Of a DNA stretch of 64,000 bases, positions 26,698 to 36,138 are shown piece by piece. The translations under genes were made by a program, and so were the position numbers. Below the pieces are notes generated by a model that worked only from the letters and a program-made list of their open reading frames with translations, had not been told where the DNA came from and did no database searches. Where the stretch lies: positions 120,852-184,851 of the forward strand of contig NZ_JBHYFV010000004.1 in assembly GCF_051859345.1 (NCBI RefSeq), written 5' to 3'. This DNA comes from Marivita sp051859345. Its GTDB lineage: Bacteria > Pseudomonadota > Alphaproteobacteria > Rhodobacterales > Rhodobacteraceae. Every line of letters starts with the position of its first letter. Within the stretch, counting starts at the first letter, position 1.

Positions 26698-27203
26698 GCC
26701 GCGCTGTGGTCGGGCTTGAGCGTGAAATACACGCTGTCTGACCACACCCCATCGACGCAATAAGTGTTCCTGGCCTCTTTGGTTTTTTCAAACCCGGCGG
26801 CCCGCAAGGTTGCGACGGATGCGGCGTTCGATGGGTCAGCGTCCGCCGTCAATTGCGGGTATCGCAAGACCTCGAAAAAATACGGAACTAACGCGGTTAG
26901 CGCCTCGGACATCAGCCCCTGCCTCCAGTGATCTGCGTGCAGCAGAAAGCCGATTTCGTCCCCCATATGCACCCCTGCGCAGCCAATGGCCTGACAATCG
27001 CGCTCAATGACAAAATACGTCACAACCGGGTCGGAGGAAGCGATTAGCCGCTCAAGGTTGCGGCGGGTGAGTGCGATGTCACCATGCGGAGGTGTTGACC
27101 AATAGCGCATCACGCGTGGGTCACTGTAGACGGCGTGAAGATCGTCAAGATCATCAATCCGTGCTTTTCGCAGGACCAGGCGTTTTGTGTGCAATGTCGT
27201 CAT
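26694..27203 (-). CDS. GNAT acetyltransferase, RimJ/RimL type
   Basis: This 169-residue protein opens with TKRLVLRKARIDDLDDLHAVYSDP and has DEIGFLLHADHWRQGLMSEAL, the pattern of ribosomal-protein or small-molecule RimJ/RimL acetyltransferases. The acetyl acceptor is unknown. It ends convergently with the enoyl-CoA hydratase gene and lies downstream of gltA, separated from it by a terminator. Confidence 0.83.
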   Translation of the reverse strand: MTTLHTKRLVLRKARIDDLDDLHAVYSDPRVMRYWSTPPHGDIALTRRNLERLIASSDPVVTYFVIERDCQAIGCAGVHMGDEIGFLLHADHWRQGLMSEALTALVPYFFEVLRYPQLTADADPSNAASVATLRAAGFEKTKEARNTYCVDGVWSDSVYFTLKPDHSAA

Positions 27204-27210
27204 AGCAAAC

Positions 27211-27230
27211 GGACCGCCCGAAGGCGGCCC
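27211..27230 (-). terminator. UUCG-loop terminator after gltA
   Basis: On the minus strand an 8-bp stem (one G-U pair) closes a TTCG tetraloop and is followed by GTTTGC. The position 16 bp past the gltA stop and the stable C(UUCG)G loop support intrinsic termination of gltA. Confidence 0.7.
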
Positions 27231-27245
27231 TTCTTTCCTGATGTA

Positions 27246-28541
27246 TCAGCGCTTTTCGATATCGACGTAGTCGCGCATCGTCTCACCGTGATAGAGCTGG
27301 CGGGGGCGGCCAATCTTCATCTGCGGATCGGCAAGCTGTTCTTTCCATTGGGAAATCCAGCCGACAGTCCGGCTCAGCGCGAAGATCGGCGTGAACATGG
27401 AGGTCGGGAAACCCATCGCTTCAAGGATGATACCCGAGTAGAAATCCACGTTCGGGAACAGCTTTTTCTCGGCGAAATAAGGATCGGCAAGAGCTGCTTT
27501 TTCCAGTTCCTTCGCGGTCGCGAGGACGGGGTTGTTTTCGACACCCAGGAGGTCAAGCACTTCGTCGGCCGACTGCTTCATCACGGTCGCGCGCGGATCG
27601 AAATTCTTGTAAACCCGGTGGCCAAAACCCATCAGGCGGAACGGATCGTTCTTGTCCTTGGCGCGGGCGATGTATTCGGGGATATTTTCCGGTGATCCGA
27701 TTTCCTTGAGCATCTCGAGGCAGGCCTGGTTCGCCCCACCATGCGCCGGACCCCAAAGGCAGGCGATGCCGGCAGCGATACAGGCAAAAGGGTTGGCCCC
27801 CGAAGACGACGCAAGACGCACGGTCGAGGTAGACGCGTTCTGTTCGTGATCGGCGTGCAGGGTAAAGATGCGGTCCATCGCGCGGGCGAGGATCGGATCG
27901 ACCTGGTATTCCTCGGCCGGGACGGCAAAGCACATGTGCAGGAAGTTGGCCGCGTAATCCAGATCGTTGCGCGGATAGACGAAGGGCTGGCCGATGGAAT
28001 ACTTGTAGGCCATCGCGGCAATCGTCGGCACCTTGGCGATCAGACGGTGCGACGCGATTTCACGCTGGCGCGGGTCGTTGATGTCGGTGCTGTCATGATA
28101 GAACGCCGCCATCGCGCCCACGACGCCCACCATCGTTGCCATCGGGTGTGCATCCCGACGGAACCCACGGAAGAAGTTGTGCATCTGTTCGTGGATCATC
28201 GTGTGATGCGTGATCGTGGTTTCGAAATTTTCGAGATCCGACGCCGACGGCAGTTCTCCGTAAAGCAGCAGGTAGCACACTTCGAGGTAATGCGATTTGC
28301 TGGCCAACTGGTCGATCGGATAGCCACGGTGCAGCAATTCGCCCTTGTCGCCATCAATAAAGGTGATGGTGCTGTCGCAGGCCGCCGTCGATGTGAAACC
28401 GGGATCGTAGGTAAACACACCCGCCTGGCCATAAAGCTTGCGAATGTCGATGACATCCGGTCCGGCTGTGGGCGAATAGATCGGCAACTCGTAGGTGTCG
28501 CTGCCAATGGTCAATGTCGCGTTTTTAGAGGTGTCTGACAT
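27246..28541 (-). CDS. gltA: Citrate synthase
   Basis: GltA (431 residues) condenses oxaloacetate and acetyl-CoA at the head of the TCA cycle. It is the type II (hexameric, NADH-sensitive) form, judging by its length and N-terminal beta domain. Active-site histidines are in DHEQNAST and WGPAHGGANQACLEML, and MGFGHRVYKNFDPRA carries the catalytic region. It lies downstream of gltX on the same strand. Confidence 0.97.
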   Translation of the reverse strand: MSDTSKNATLTIGSDTYELPIYSPTAGPDVIDIRKLYGQAGVFTYDPGFTSTAACDSTITFIDGDKGELLHRGYPIDQLASKSHYLEVCYLLLYGELPSASDLENFETTITHHTMIHEQMHNFFRGFRRDAHPMATMVGVVGAMAAFYHDSTDINDPRQREIASHRLIAKVPTIAAMAYKYSIGQPFVYPRNDLDYAANFLHMCFAVPAEEYQVDPILARAMDRIFTLHADHEQNASTSTVRLASSSGANPFACIAAGIACLWGPAHGGANQACLEMLKEIGSPENIPEYIARAKDKNDPFRLMGFGHRVYKNFDPRATVMKQSADEVLDLLGVENNPVLATAKELEKAALADPYFAEKKLFPNVDFYSGIILEAMGFPTSMFTPIFALSRTVGWISQWKEQLADPQMKIGRPRQLYHGETMRDYVDIEKR

Positions 28542-28562
28542 ACGTGGTCCCTTCGTCTCAAT

Positions 28563-28584
28563 GCTTTGAACGGAGGTTCAAAGC
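28563..28584 (-). terminator. Stem-loop between gltX and gltA
   Basis: A perfect 9-bp stem (GCTTTGAAC pairing with GTTCAAAGC) around a 4-nt loop lies between the gltX stop and the gltA start. There is no T run, so it could be a weak terminator of gltX or part of the gltA leader. Confidence 0.4.
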
Positions 28585-28624
28585 CAGCTATCCCAAGCCG
28601 CCGGGGATAAACACCCTTACGGTG

Positions 28625-30046
28625 TCAGGAATCCCCTGCGGCAGCTGCTTCTGTCAGGCGGGCGACGGTTTCATCGCGCCCCAGAACCAGCATCATATCG
28701 AACACACTCGGCGTCACGGCCCGACCTGCCAGCGCCGCCCGCATCGGACCCGCCAACTTGCCGAATTTGGTCCCGTGCTCTTCTGCAATTCGGGATGTGA
28801 CGGCTTCAAGCTCGTCGCGCGTCCAGCTAGCATTTTGCAAGTGCGGCGTCAACGATCCCAGTATACCACGGGATACCGTATCAAGCTGCTTCGCGGCTTT
28901 CTCATCCTGTGCAATGGGCCGTTCCGTCAAAACAAAATAAGCCTTTTCAAGTAGTTCCGGGAAGGTGCGCGCCCGCTCCTTGAGGCAATACATCGCACGA
29001 AACATCCCGTCAGCCTGAGTTTCCGTAAGGGCAGCTTCACCCGCCGCTGCCAGATACGCCTGCAATTCATGCAGCAGTGCAGCATCGTCCGACACAGCCA
29101 TATGTTGCCCGCTCAGATTCTCCAGCTTCTTGAAATCGAACCGCGCAGGCGACTTTCCGATTCCGTTCAGGTCGAACCACTCTTTTGCCTGATCATCGGT
29201 AAAGAATTCGTCATCGCCGTGACTCCAACCAAGACGGGCAAGGTAATTGCGCATCCCCGCCGCCGGATAGCCCATGACCTGGTACTCATCGACTCCCAGC
29301 GCGCCATGCCGCTTGGACAGCTTCTTGCCATCCGGGCCGTGGATCAGCGGAATATGCGCCCAGACCGGGATGTCCCAGCCCATCGCTGTGTAAATCCCCA
29401 TCTGGCGCGCGGCGTTGTTCAGGTGGTCATCCCCCCGGATCACATGGGTCACTCCCATGTCATGATCGTCGACAACAACTGCCAACATGTAGACCGGTGT
29501 GCCGTCCGAGCGTAACAGAACCATGTCATCCAGCTGATCGTTGCGGATGGTGACATCGCCCTGCACTTCATCGCGGATCACCGTGGTGCCGTCTTGAGGA
29601 GTTCGAAGACGGACGACGTAAGGCGCGTCCGGGTGCGTGCTAGGGTCGGCATCGCGCCACGGGCTTTGGAACAGTGTCGATTTGCCCTCGGTGCGCGCTG
29701 CCTCGCGGAACGCCTCGATCTCACCTTGCGTCGAGAAACACTTGTAGGCGGCACCTTTGGCCAACAGGTCATGCGCCACCTCGGCATGCCGCGCGGCACC
29801 CGCCGCCTGGCTCACCACCTCGCCGTCATGGTCCAGCCCAAGCCAATCCAGCCCTGTAAGGATCGCCGCCGACGCCTCGGGTGTTGATCGCGCCTTGTCC
29901 GTGTCTTCGATCCGCAAAAGAAACTTGCCGCCGCGACCACGTGCATAAAGCCAATTGAACAGCGCCGTGCGCGCCCCGCCGATATGCAGGTAGCCGGTGG
30001 GCGAAGGGGCGAAACGGGTGACGATCTGGCCGGACATTGGGCGCAT
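28625..30046 (-). CDS. gltX: Glutamyl-tRNA synthetase
   Basis: This class I synthetase (473 residues) charges tRNA-Glu. The HIGH motif appears as GYLHIGGART after RFAPSPTG, and the KMSKS equivalent is KLSKRHG. The C-terminal anticodon-binding domain ends the protein. Two starts are possible, MRPMSG at 30046 and MSGQIV at 30037; AAAGG lies 3-4 nt before the first and about 12 before the second. Alphaproteobacteria often have two gltX genes, and this one cannot be ranked from the window alone. Confidence 0.95.
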   Translation of the reverse strand: MRPMSGQIVTRFAPSPTGYLHIGGARTALFNWLYARGRGGKFLLRIEDTDKARSTPEASAAILTGLDWLGLDHDGEVVSQAAGAARHAEVAHDLLAKGAAYKCFSTQGEIEAFREAARTEGKSTLFQSPWRDADPSTHPDAPYVVRLRTPQDGTTVIRDEVQGDVTIRNDQLDDMVLLRSDGTPVYMLAVVVDDHDMGVTHVIRGDDHLNNAARQMGIYTAMGWDIPVWAHIPLIHGPDGKKLSKRHGALGVDEYQVMGYPAAGMRNYLARLGWSHGDDEFFTDDQAKEWFDLNGIGKSPARFDFKKLENLSGQHMAVSDDAALLHELQAYLAAAGEAALTETQADGMFRAMYCLKERARTFPELLEKAYFVLTERPIAQDEKAAKQLDTVSRGILGSLTPHLQNASWTRDELEAVTSRIAEEHGTKFGKLAGPMRAALAGRAVTPSVFDMMLVLGRDETVARLTEAAAAGDS

Positions 30047-30115
30047 TTACCTTTCGATAACGGTCTTGGGGATAGATTAAGGCTCTCTTAACCAGCACCA
30101 TCCACGGGGGCAAGT

Positions 30116-32149
30116 ATGGCGCGTGTCTGGTCGGTCTTCCCCGACATGCTTTTGACACAGCGCGGGACGCTGTTTCCCTTTGTTCCGATCTTCCTTGGGG
30201 TCGGCATCGGCCTCTATTTCTCACTGCGGATCGAACCGCCCGTTTGGGCGCTGATGATATGCGCCGCCCTGGGTCTGCTTGCGCTTGTCTGGCACCTGCG
30301 CAGCCGATCCGCCTTTGCGCCGCTGATCTGCGCGCTGGCGATGGTGGCTCTGGGTCTGGCGCTTGCGGGCACGCGGGCGCATCTGGTGGCGGGGCCTGTG
30401 ATCGACTGGCGCTACTACGGCCCTGTGACGGGACGGGTGGTCGCCATCGACCGCTCGGCCTCGGACGCGCTGCGCATCACGCTGGATCATGTCTGGCTGA
30501 CCGATGTGCCGCTGTCCGAAACGCCGACGCGAGTGCGTCTGTCGTTGCACATAAAGACGGAAAGCCTGGTGCCGGAGCCGGGCATGACGATCATGACAAC
30601 CGCCCATCTTGGCCCACCCGGTGGTGCAGTCGAACCGGGCGGTTTTGATTTCCGCCGTCACGCATGGTTTCTGCGTCTGGGTGCGGTGGGGTATACCCGT
30701 GTGCCGCTTGTTCTGTGGCAAGAGGCTGACCGCGACCGGTGGCTTTTTCAGACCCGCATGGCGATCTCGTCGCGCGTTCAGCTTGCCTTGCCGGGGGAAA
30801 CTGGTGCCGTGGCCACAGCCATCATCACCGGGGATCGCAGCGCCATCCCCCAGTCCGTGTTGCAGGCTCTGCGCGACACCAACCTTGCGCATCTTCTGGC
30901 GATCTCCGGGTTGCATATGGGGTTGGTCAGCGCCTTTGTCTTTGCCGCCCTGCGTCTGGGCCTGCTGCTCACACCGGTCGGTTTGCGCTGGCCGATCAAG
31001 AAGATCGCGGCTGGGGGCGCGCTGGTTTTTGCTGCCATCTACCTTGCGCTTTCGGGGGGGAATGTCGCCACCGAACGGGCCTTCGTCATGGTTGCGGTGA
31101 TGCTCTTGGCCGTCATGGTCGACCGTCGCGCGATTTCGCTGCGCGCCGTGGCGCTGGCCGCTTTGATCGTCTTGGTCCTGCGGCCAGAGGCGTTGATGGG
31201 GCCGGGGTTCCAGATGTCATTCGCCGCCACTACGGCACTGGTTGCCGTGTTCGGTGCGATCCGGGACAGCGCGCATGATCTTCCGCGCCATCGCCTGTTG
31301 CGTGGCGTGGCTTCCGTGGTCTTGTCCTCTGCCGTCGCGGGAGCGGCCACAGCCCCGTATGCCATGGCGCATTTCAACCAGATCGCCCAGTTCGGTCTGA
31401 TCGCGAACCTGTTGAGTGTTCCTCTCATGGGAATTCTCGTCATCCCGGCAGCCGTTCTGGGTATCGGTTTGATGCCCTTTGGTCTGGAAGGAATCGGCCT
31501 GACCGCGATGGGCTTTGGCCTCGAGTGGATCTTGTACGTCGCACAGGAAATGGCGGACTGGACCGGAGCCGTCCGCCCTGTGATGACTCCCGATCCGGTT
31601 GTTCTGCCGATCATTTCGCTGGGCGCGCTGTTTGTCATCCTCTGGCAGGGCCACGGACGCTGGATCGGGCTTGGACCCGTTGTGGGCGCGCTCCTGCTTT
31701 GGGGGCAGGCGGAGCGTCCCGACATTCTGGTTGCCGAAGGTGGCGCGCTGGTCGGCGTCATGACAGATCAGGGGCGTGCCGTGTCACGGTCAACGGGGTC
31801 CGGGTTCATCGCGGATGTCTGGCTTGAAAATGACGGACAAGGGCTGGGTCAGGCACACGCCGCTGCGATCTGGGAGGCGACCAACACACCGATGATCCGG
31901 CACATTCATGGCAAGCGGGCGGCCGAGGGGTTTGACAGCTGCGCTGACGGCGCCCTGATTATCGCAAGCGCCGATCTTCCAGACCTGTCAAGGCTCTCCA
32001 ATTGCACCGTTTTTGATGCAGCCACGCTCAGGGATTTGGGCAGCCTTGCCATTTCACGCCGGGACGGCGGGGCATGGCACATCGAAAAAGCGCGCGACCG
32101 GTCGGGCGCGCGCCTCTGGAATGACAGAACTGTGCGAAACGCTCAGTAA
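30116..32149 (+). CDS. comEC: ComEC/Rec2-family competence protein
   Basis: This 677-residue polytopic membrane protein has an N-terminal DUF4131 region and a central competence domain (TGDRSAIPQSVLQALRDTNL, then HLLAISGLHMGLV). It would form the inner-membrane channel for incoming single-stranded DNA. The C-terminal ~150 residues are soluble but carry no metallo-beta-lactamase motif (no HxHxDH), so the nuclease-like domain seen in longer ComEC proteins is missing, as in other alphaproteobacterial versions. It converges on lexA, and the last 7 bp overlap. Confidence 0.88.
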   Translation: MARVWSVFPDMLLTQRGTLFPFVPIFLGVGIGLYFSLRIEPPVWALMICAALGLLALVWHLRSRSAFAPLICALAMVALGLALAGTRAHLVAGPVIDWRYYGPVTGRVVAIDRSASDALRITLDHVWLTDVPLSETPTRVRLSLHIKTESLVPEPGMTIMTTAHLGPPGGAVEPGGFDFRRHAWFLRLGAVGYTRVPLVLWQEADRDRWLFQTRMAISSRVQLALPGETGAVATAIITGDRSAIPQSVLQALRDTNLAHLLAISGLHMGLVSAFVFAALRLGLLLTPVGLRWPIKKIAAGGALVFAAIYLALSGGNVATERAFVMVAVMLLAVMVDRRAISLRAVALAALIVLVLRPEALMGPGFQMSFAATTALVAVFGAIRDSAHDLPRHRLLRGVASVVLSSAVAGAATAPYAMAHFNQIAQFGLIANLLSVPLMGILVIPAAVLGIGLMPFGLEGIGLTAMGFGLEWILYVAQEMADWTGAVRPVMTPDPVVLPIISLGALFVILWQGHGRWIGLGPVVGALLLWGQAERPDILVAEGGALVGVMTDQGRAVSRSTGSGFIADVWLENDGQGLGQAHAAAIWEATNTPMIRHIHGKRAAEGFDSCADGALIIASADLPDLSRLSNCTVFDAATLRDLGSLAISRRDGGAWHIEKARDRSGARLWNDRTVRNAQ

Positions 32150-32841
32150 GTTCGGATCAGCCCGACCAGACGGCCCTGCACCTTGACCGCGCCAACCGGA
32201 AGGATGCGCGGCTCATACGCCGGGTTCGCCGCCTCAAGCACGATGCTTTCGCCCTTGCGCTTGTAGCGCTTGAGCGTCGCCTCGTACCCTTCGACCTGCG
32301 CCACGACGATGTCGCCATTGTCGGCCGACGATGTTTCACGGATCACCACGATATCACCGTCGTTGATCCCGGCCTCGATCATGGAATCGCCTTTGACCTC
32401 AAGCGCATAGTGCTTTCCGCTGCCCGACAGCATGGCACCGGGAATGGCCACGGTCGGTGGAACGTCATTGATCGATTCGATCGGCACACCAGCGGCAATC
32501 CGGCCCATCAGGGGCAGGTCCAGAGCATCGACGGTTTCAATCGGAACGGCATTGGCCGGGGCCGGCATGTCCGGCAGATCGCCATCAATCACCTGCGGCG
32601 CAAAGCCCGGCTGCTTGGCCGCAAGCGTATCGGGCAGCTTCACAATTTCGATCGCCCGCGCCCGGTGGGCCAGGCGCCGGATAAATCCACGCTCTTCCAA
32701 TGCGGTGATCAGGCGGTGAATGCCCGATTTGGAGCGCAGGTCCAGCGCTTCTTTCATTTCGTCAAAGCTGGGTGGCACACCATCGCGCGCCACGCGTTTG
32801 CTGATGAAATCCAGCAGGTCGAGTTGTTTCTTGGTCAGCAT
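32143..32841 (-). CDS. lexA: LexA SOS repressor
   Basis: LexA (232 residues) represses DNA-damage genes and cleaves itself when RecA filaments form. It has an N-terminal winged helix (MLTKKQLDLLDFISKRV) and the cleavage site RIAAGVP (Ala117-Gly118). The catalytic dyad is Ser153 in VKGDSMIE and Lys191 in ATLKRYKR. A GTTC-N7-GTTC box 34 bp upstream indicates autoregulation. moeA lies upstream with an 86-bp gap, so lexA has its own promoter. Confidence 0.97.
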   Translation of the reverse strand: MLTKKQLDLLDFISKRVARDGVPPSFDEMKEALDLRSKSGIHRLITALEERGFIRRLAHRARAIEIVKLPDTLAAKQPGFAPQVIDGDLPDMPAPANAVPIETVDALDLPLMGRIAAGVPIESINDVPPTVAIPGAMLSGSGKHYALEVKGDSMIEAGINDGDIVVIRETSSADNGDIVVAQVEGYEATLKRYKRKGESIVLEAANPAYEPRILPVGAVKVQGRLVGLIRTY

Positions 32842-32874
32842 TTTCTGCCTCCGCTCGCATGATCCTCACCGTTT

Positions 32875-32889
32875 GTTCTACTGTTGTTC
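32875..32889 (-). promoter_or_regulatory. LexA (SOS) box before lexA
   Basis: GTTCTACTGTTGTTC matches the alphaproteobacterial LexA consensus GTTC-N7-GTTC exactly. It ends 34 bp upstream of the lexA ATG. Confidence 0.9.
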
Positions 32890-32927
32890 CTGTTTTGTGT
32901 CAAGAATCTGTGAACAAGCACAGGATT

Positions 32928-34097
32928 TTAGCGAAGAGGCAGATATTCCACGAAGTCACCCACGCTGCGCGGCCCGTCTTTCGGGGCCCGAACGATCAGC
33001 GCATCTGCCTTGCCCAGAATGCTGAGCAGCGAACTGTCTTGTGATCCGAAGGCCACCAGCCCACCATCTTCGAACCGCGCCCGCATGTAATGTTCGCGGG
33101 GGCCATTGGCGGGCAGATCCTGCGCCAGAACACCCCTCCTGCGCGACGCAGCCCCGGCGGCAAGACCCAGCATCGCGCGCACCACGGGGGCGACGAACAC
33201 ATGCCCACAGACCATGGCAGACACCGGGTTGCCCGGCAGCCCGATCATCATAGCTGCGCCAAACCGTCCTGCCATCAAAGGTTTACCGGGACGCATTGCA
33301 ACCTTGTAAAAGCTTTGGTCAAACCCAAGCTGCGGCGCGAGATTGGCCACAACGTCGTGATCCCCGACCGACGCACCGCCGATGGTGACGATCAAGTCAG
33401 CTCCCTGCGCCAGATCGAAGGCGGTCTTCAAAGATGCCTCGTTGTCCCGCGCAATCGGAAGCAAGCGCGGCTCCGCTCCCAGATCGCGCATCAGCGCGTG
33501 CAGACCAAAGGTGTTGGACGCGATGATCTGGTCGGGGCCGGGGATGTCACCGGGCATGACCAATTCATCCCCGGTCGAGATCAAAGCCACCACGGGCCGG
33601 CGCGCCACAGGCACCACTGCAATGTTCATCGACGCCATCAACGCAATGTCATTCGGCCCGATCACGCGGCCTGCGCTGATTGTGTCCCCGATGCGGAAAT
33701 CGCCCCCTGCGGGTCGGATATGTGGATTGTCCTCGGGCGTGTCGCCAATGGTGATCCAGTCGCCATCGCGGGTGACATCTTCTTGTATCACAACCGCTTT
33801 TGCGCCTTCCGGCACCGGCGCGCCGGTGAAGATCCGCACCGCTTCGCCATTTTTTACCGTTTGGTCAAATCCGTGCCCGGCCGCCGCCTCACCGATCACC
33901 CGCAGCCGCAACCCGGGTGCTACCTCTGTCACCGCATAGCCATCCATGGCAGACCCATCAAAGGGCGGCTGATTGCGCGTCGCCGCCACATCCTGCGACA
34001 ACACCCGGCCATGTGCCTGCAACAGCGGCACCGTCTCGACTCCAAGCGGGCGCGCCAGTGCGAACAGGTGATCCAGCGCCTCTGAAACCGAGATCAT
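32928..34097 (-). CDS. moeA: Molybdopterin molybdenumtransferase MoeA
   Basis: MoeA (389 residues) inserts molybdate into adenylylated molybdopterin to complete Moco. PPFDGSAMDGYAV in domain I, VIQEDVT, and STGDELVMPG with GGASVGDHD in the MogA-like domain are visible. It overlaps moaC by 4 bp and so belongs to the ung-trpC-moaC-moeA chain. Confidence 0.95.
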   Translation of the reverse strand: MISVSEALDHLFALARPLGVETVPLLQAHGRVLSQDVAATRNQPPFDGSAMDGYAVTEVAPGLRLRVIGEAAAGHGFDQTVKNGEAVRIFTGAPVPEGAKAVVIQEDVTRDGDWITIGDTPEDNPHIRPAGGDFRIGDTISAGRVIGPNDIALMASMNIAVVPVARRPVVALISTGDELVMPGDIPGPDQIIASNTFGLHALMRDLGAEPRLLPIARDNEASLKTAFDLAQGADLIVTIGGASVGDHDVVANLAPQLGFDQSFYKVAMRPGKPLMAGRFGAAMMIGLPGNPVSAMVCGHVFVAPVVRAMLGLAAGAASRRRGVLAQDLPANGPREHYMRARFEDGGLVAFGSQDSSLLSILGKADALIVRAPKDGPRSVGDFVEYLPLR

Positions 34098-34570
34098 GGC
34101 GCCTCGTACCGTCCTGATTTTCCACCATCTTTCAGCATCACGCGGATGCCGGTAATCTCCATCGCCTTGTCGACCGCCTTGGCCATGTCATAGACCGTGA
34201 GCGCCGCCACCGACACGGCGGTAAGCGCCTCCATCTCGACCCCGGTCTGGCCGGTGGTCTTGACCGTCGCCTCGATCCGAAGACCGGGCAGGTCCGGTGC
34301 ATGGGTCAGCTCGACCGCCACCTTTGTGACGGGAAGCGGATGGCAGAGCGGGATCAGGTCGGGGGTCTTCTTGGCCCCCATGATCCCGGCCAGCCGCGCC
34401 ACACCGATCACGTCGCCTTTCTTGGCACGACCTTCTGTAATGATATCAAAGGTCTCCTGCGCCATCCTGATGTAGCCTTCAGCCACAGCCACGCGCGAGG
34501 TGACGGCCTTGTCTGACACGTCCACCATGTGGGCGTCTCCCTTGGCGTCGAAATGTGACAACCCGCTCAT
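34094..34570 (-). CDS. moaC: Cyclic pyranopterin monophosphate synthase MoaC
   Basis: MoaC (158 residues) acts with MoaA in the first step of molybdenum cofactor synthesis. The family blocks DLIPLCHPLPVTKV, GQTGVEMEALTAVSVAALT and YDMAKAVDK with LKDGGKSGRY are present. The ATG overlaps the trpC stop and its own stop overlaps the moeA start (ATGA on both sides). Confidence 0.96.
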   Translation of the reverse strand: MSGLSHFDAKGDAHMVDVSDKAVTSRVAVAEGYIRMAQETFDIITEGRAKKGDVIGVARLAGIMGAKKTPDLIPLCHPLPVTKVAVELTHAPDLPGLRIEATVKTTGQTGVEMEALTAVSVAALTVYDMAKAVDKAMEITGIRVMLKDGGKSGRYEAP

Positions 34571-35367
34571 GCCGCCACCGGATCGGCCAGAAGCGCCCGT
34601 GTGGCCGCCGTCACATCCGCCTGCCGCATCAGGCTTTCGCCGATCAGGAAGCTCCGCGCGCCTTGCGCCGCCATGTCAGCAAGGTCGGCAGGGGTGAAAA
34701 GACCGGATTCCGAAATCAGCATCCGGTCCGAGGGGACGTGTTTGGAAAGGTCGCGTGTTGTCTCAAGATTTGTCTCGAAGGTCTTGAGATTGCGGTTGTT
34801 TACGCCGATCAAGGGAGACTTCAATTCCAGCGCGCGATCCAGCTCTTCGCGGTCATGCACCTCAATCAACACATCCATGCCCCAGGCGGTGGCGGCTTCC
34901 TCCAACTCGGCCGCCTGTGCATCCGACACGCTCGCCATGATGATCAGGATGCAATCCGCGCCAAGGCTGCGTGCCTCGGCCACCTGATAGGTGTCGTACA
35001 TGAAATCCTTGCGCAGCGCTGGCAGCGATGTGGCGGCGCGCGCCACCACGAGGTAGGACTTGTCGCCCTGGAAGCTCGGTGTGTCGGTCAGGACCGACAG
35101 GCAGCTTGCTCCTCCCGCCTCGTAGGCTTGGGCCAATGTCGCCGGTTCGAAATCCGCCCGGATGAGCCCCTTGGACGGCGACGCCTTTTTGACTTCGGCA
35201 ATCAATCCGTACCCCGTCACCTGCGCAGTGCGCAGCGCCGCCCCGAACGGGCGCACGGGATCGGCAGCCTGGGCTGAGGCCTCAACGGCGGAGAGGGGCA
35301 CGCGGGCCTTGTCCGCTGCGACTTCCTCGAGCTTGTAGGCTTTGATCTTGTCAAGAATGGTTGTCAT
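34567..35367 (-). CDS. trpC: Indole-3-glycerol phosphate synthase
   Basis: TrpC (266 residues) closes the indole ring in tryptophan synthesis. AEVKKASPSKGLI and LIGVNNRNLKTFE are the beta-barrel active-site strands, and ISESGLF carries the phosphate loop. It overlaps ung upstream and moaC downstream by 4 bp each. trpD and trpG lie further upstream, separated from it by ung. Confidence 0.96.
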   Translation of the reverse strand: MTTILDKIKAYKLEEVAADKARVPLSAVEASAQAADPVRPFGAALRTAQVTGYGLIAEVKKASPSKGLIRADFEPATLAQAYEAGGASCLSVLTDTPSFQGDKSYLVVARAATSLPALRKDFMYDTYQVAEARSLGADCILIIMASVSDAQAAELEEAATAWGMDVLIEVHDREELDRALELKSPLIGVNNRNLKTFETNLETTRDLSKHVPSDRMLISESGLFTPADLADMAAQGARSFLIGESLMRQADVTAATRALLADPVAA

Positions 35368-36011
35368 GGCGTCGTCCAGTTGATCGGGTCATGTCCCTGA
35401 TCTCTAAGCCAAGCGTTCACGGTGGAAAAGGGGCGCGACCCGAAAAACCCGCGCCGCGCCGACAGCGGCGATGGATGCGCTGATTGCAAGACCAGATGCC
35501 CATGCCCGTCCAGACGGGACGCATGCGCGCGCGCATCGTTGCCCCAAAGCACAAACGCGCGCGGCGCGTCGTGCAACGCATCAAGAACCTGCGGAACAAG
35601 CCTCTGCCACCCGATCCGGCGATGCCCACGCGCCGCTCCTGCAGGCACGGTCAACACATCATTCAAAAGCAGAACGCCCTGATCCGCCCAGAACCGCAGA
35701 TCGCCATTGGGCGGCGCAGTTCCAAGATCGTCTGCCAGTTCCCGAAATATATTGCCCAAGGATCGGGGGAAGGGCCGCACATCAGGGGCCACCGAAAACG
35801 CCAGCCCATGCGCATGACCTGGGGTCGGATAAGGATCCTGACCAAGGATCACGACACGCACATCCTGCGGTGCACAGGCGTCAAGCGCTGCAAAGACCCG
35901 GTCCGCGGGCGGCAACACCTCTCGTGTTTCAAGCGCCAGTTTCGCGCGGATCGCAGGCAAGTCGCACTGAAAAAACGGCAAATGAGTCCAGGCAAGCGGC
36001 GGTGTCAACAT
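35364..36011 (-). CDS. ung: Uracil-DNA glycosylase (family 1)
   Basis: Ung (215 residues) removes uracil from DNA. The water-activating motif is LGQDPYPTPGHAHGLAFS (Pro replaces the usual His after PY), and the DNA-intercalation loop is HPSPLSARRGFFGS. The gene sits between trpD and trpC. Its stop overlaps the trpC start by 4 bp, so trpC translation is coupled to a repair gene. No LexA box is seen upstream. Confidence 0.93.
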   Translation of the reverse strand: MLTPPLAWTHLPFFQCDLPAIRAKLALETREVLPPADRVFAALDACAPQDVRVVILGQDPYPTPGHAHGLAFSVAPDVRPFPRSLGNIFRELADDLGTAPPNGDLRFWADQGVLLLNDVLTVPAGAARGHRRIGWQRLVPQVLDALHDAPRAFVLWGNDARAHASRLDGHGHLVLQSAHPSPLSARRGFFGSRPFSTVNAWLRDQGHDPINWTTP

Positions 36012-36056
36012 GACTCGCGTCCCATGCGTCTCTGGTCCAGAAATATCCCGCAGGTT

Positions 36057-36117
36057 TTGGGGCTGGCCCCCAAGGATTTACCGCCAACGGAAAATCGACG
36101 ATGCGTCGGCGCATCGT
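36057..36117 (-). terminator. Two hairpins between trpD and ung
   Basis: On the minus strand, trpD is followed by an 8-bp stem (36098-36117, 4-nt loop) and then CGATTTTCC, a moderate intrinsic terminator. A 6-bp hairpin (36057-36073) follows closer to ung. They would separate trpGD from the ung-trpC-moaC-moeA unit. Confidence 0.55.
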
Positions 36118-36138
36118 GTCCCGCCCGGAATGCAGACC

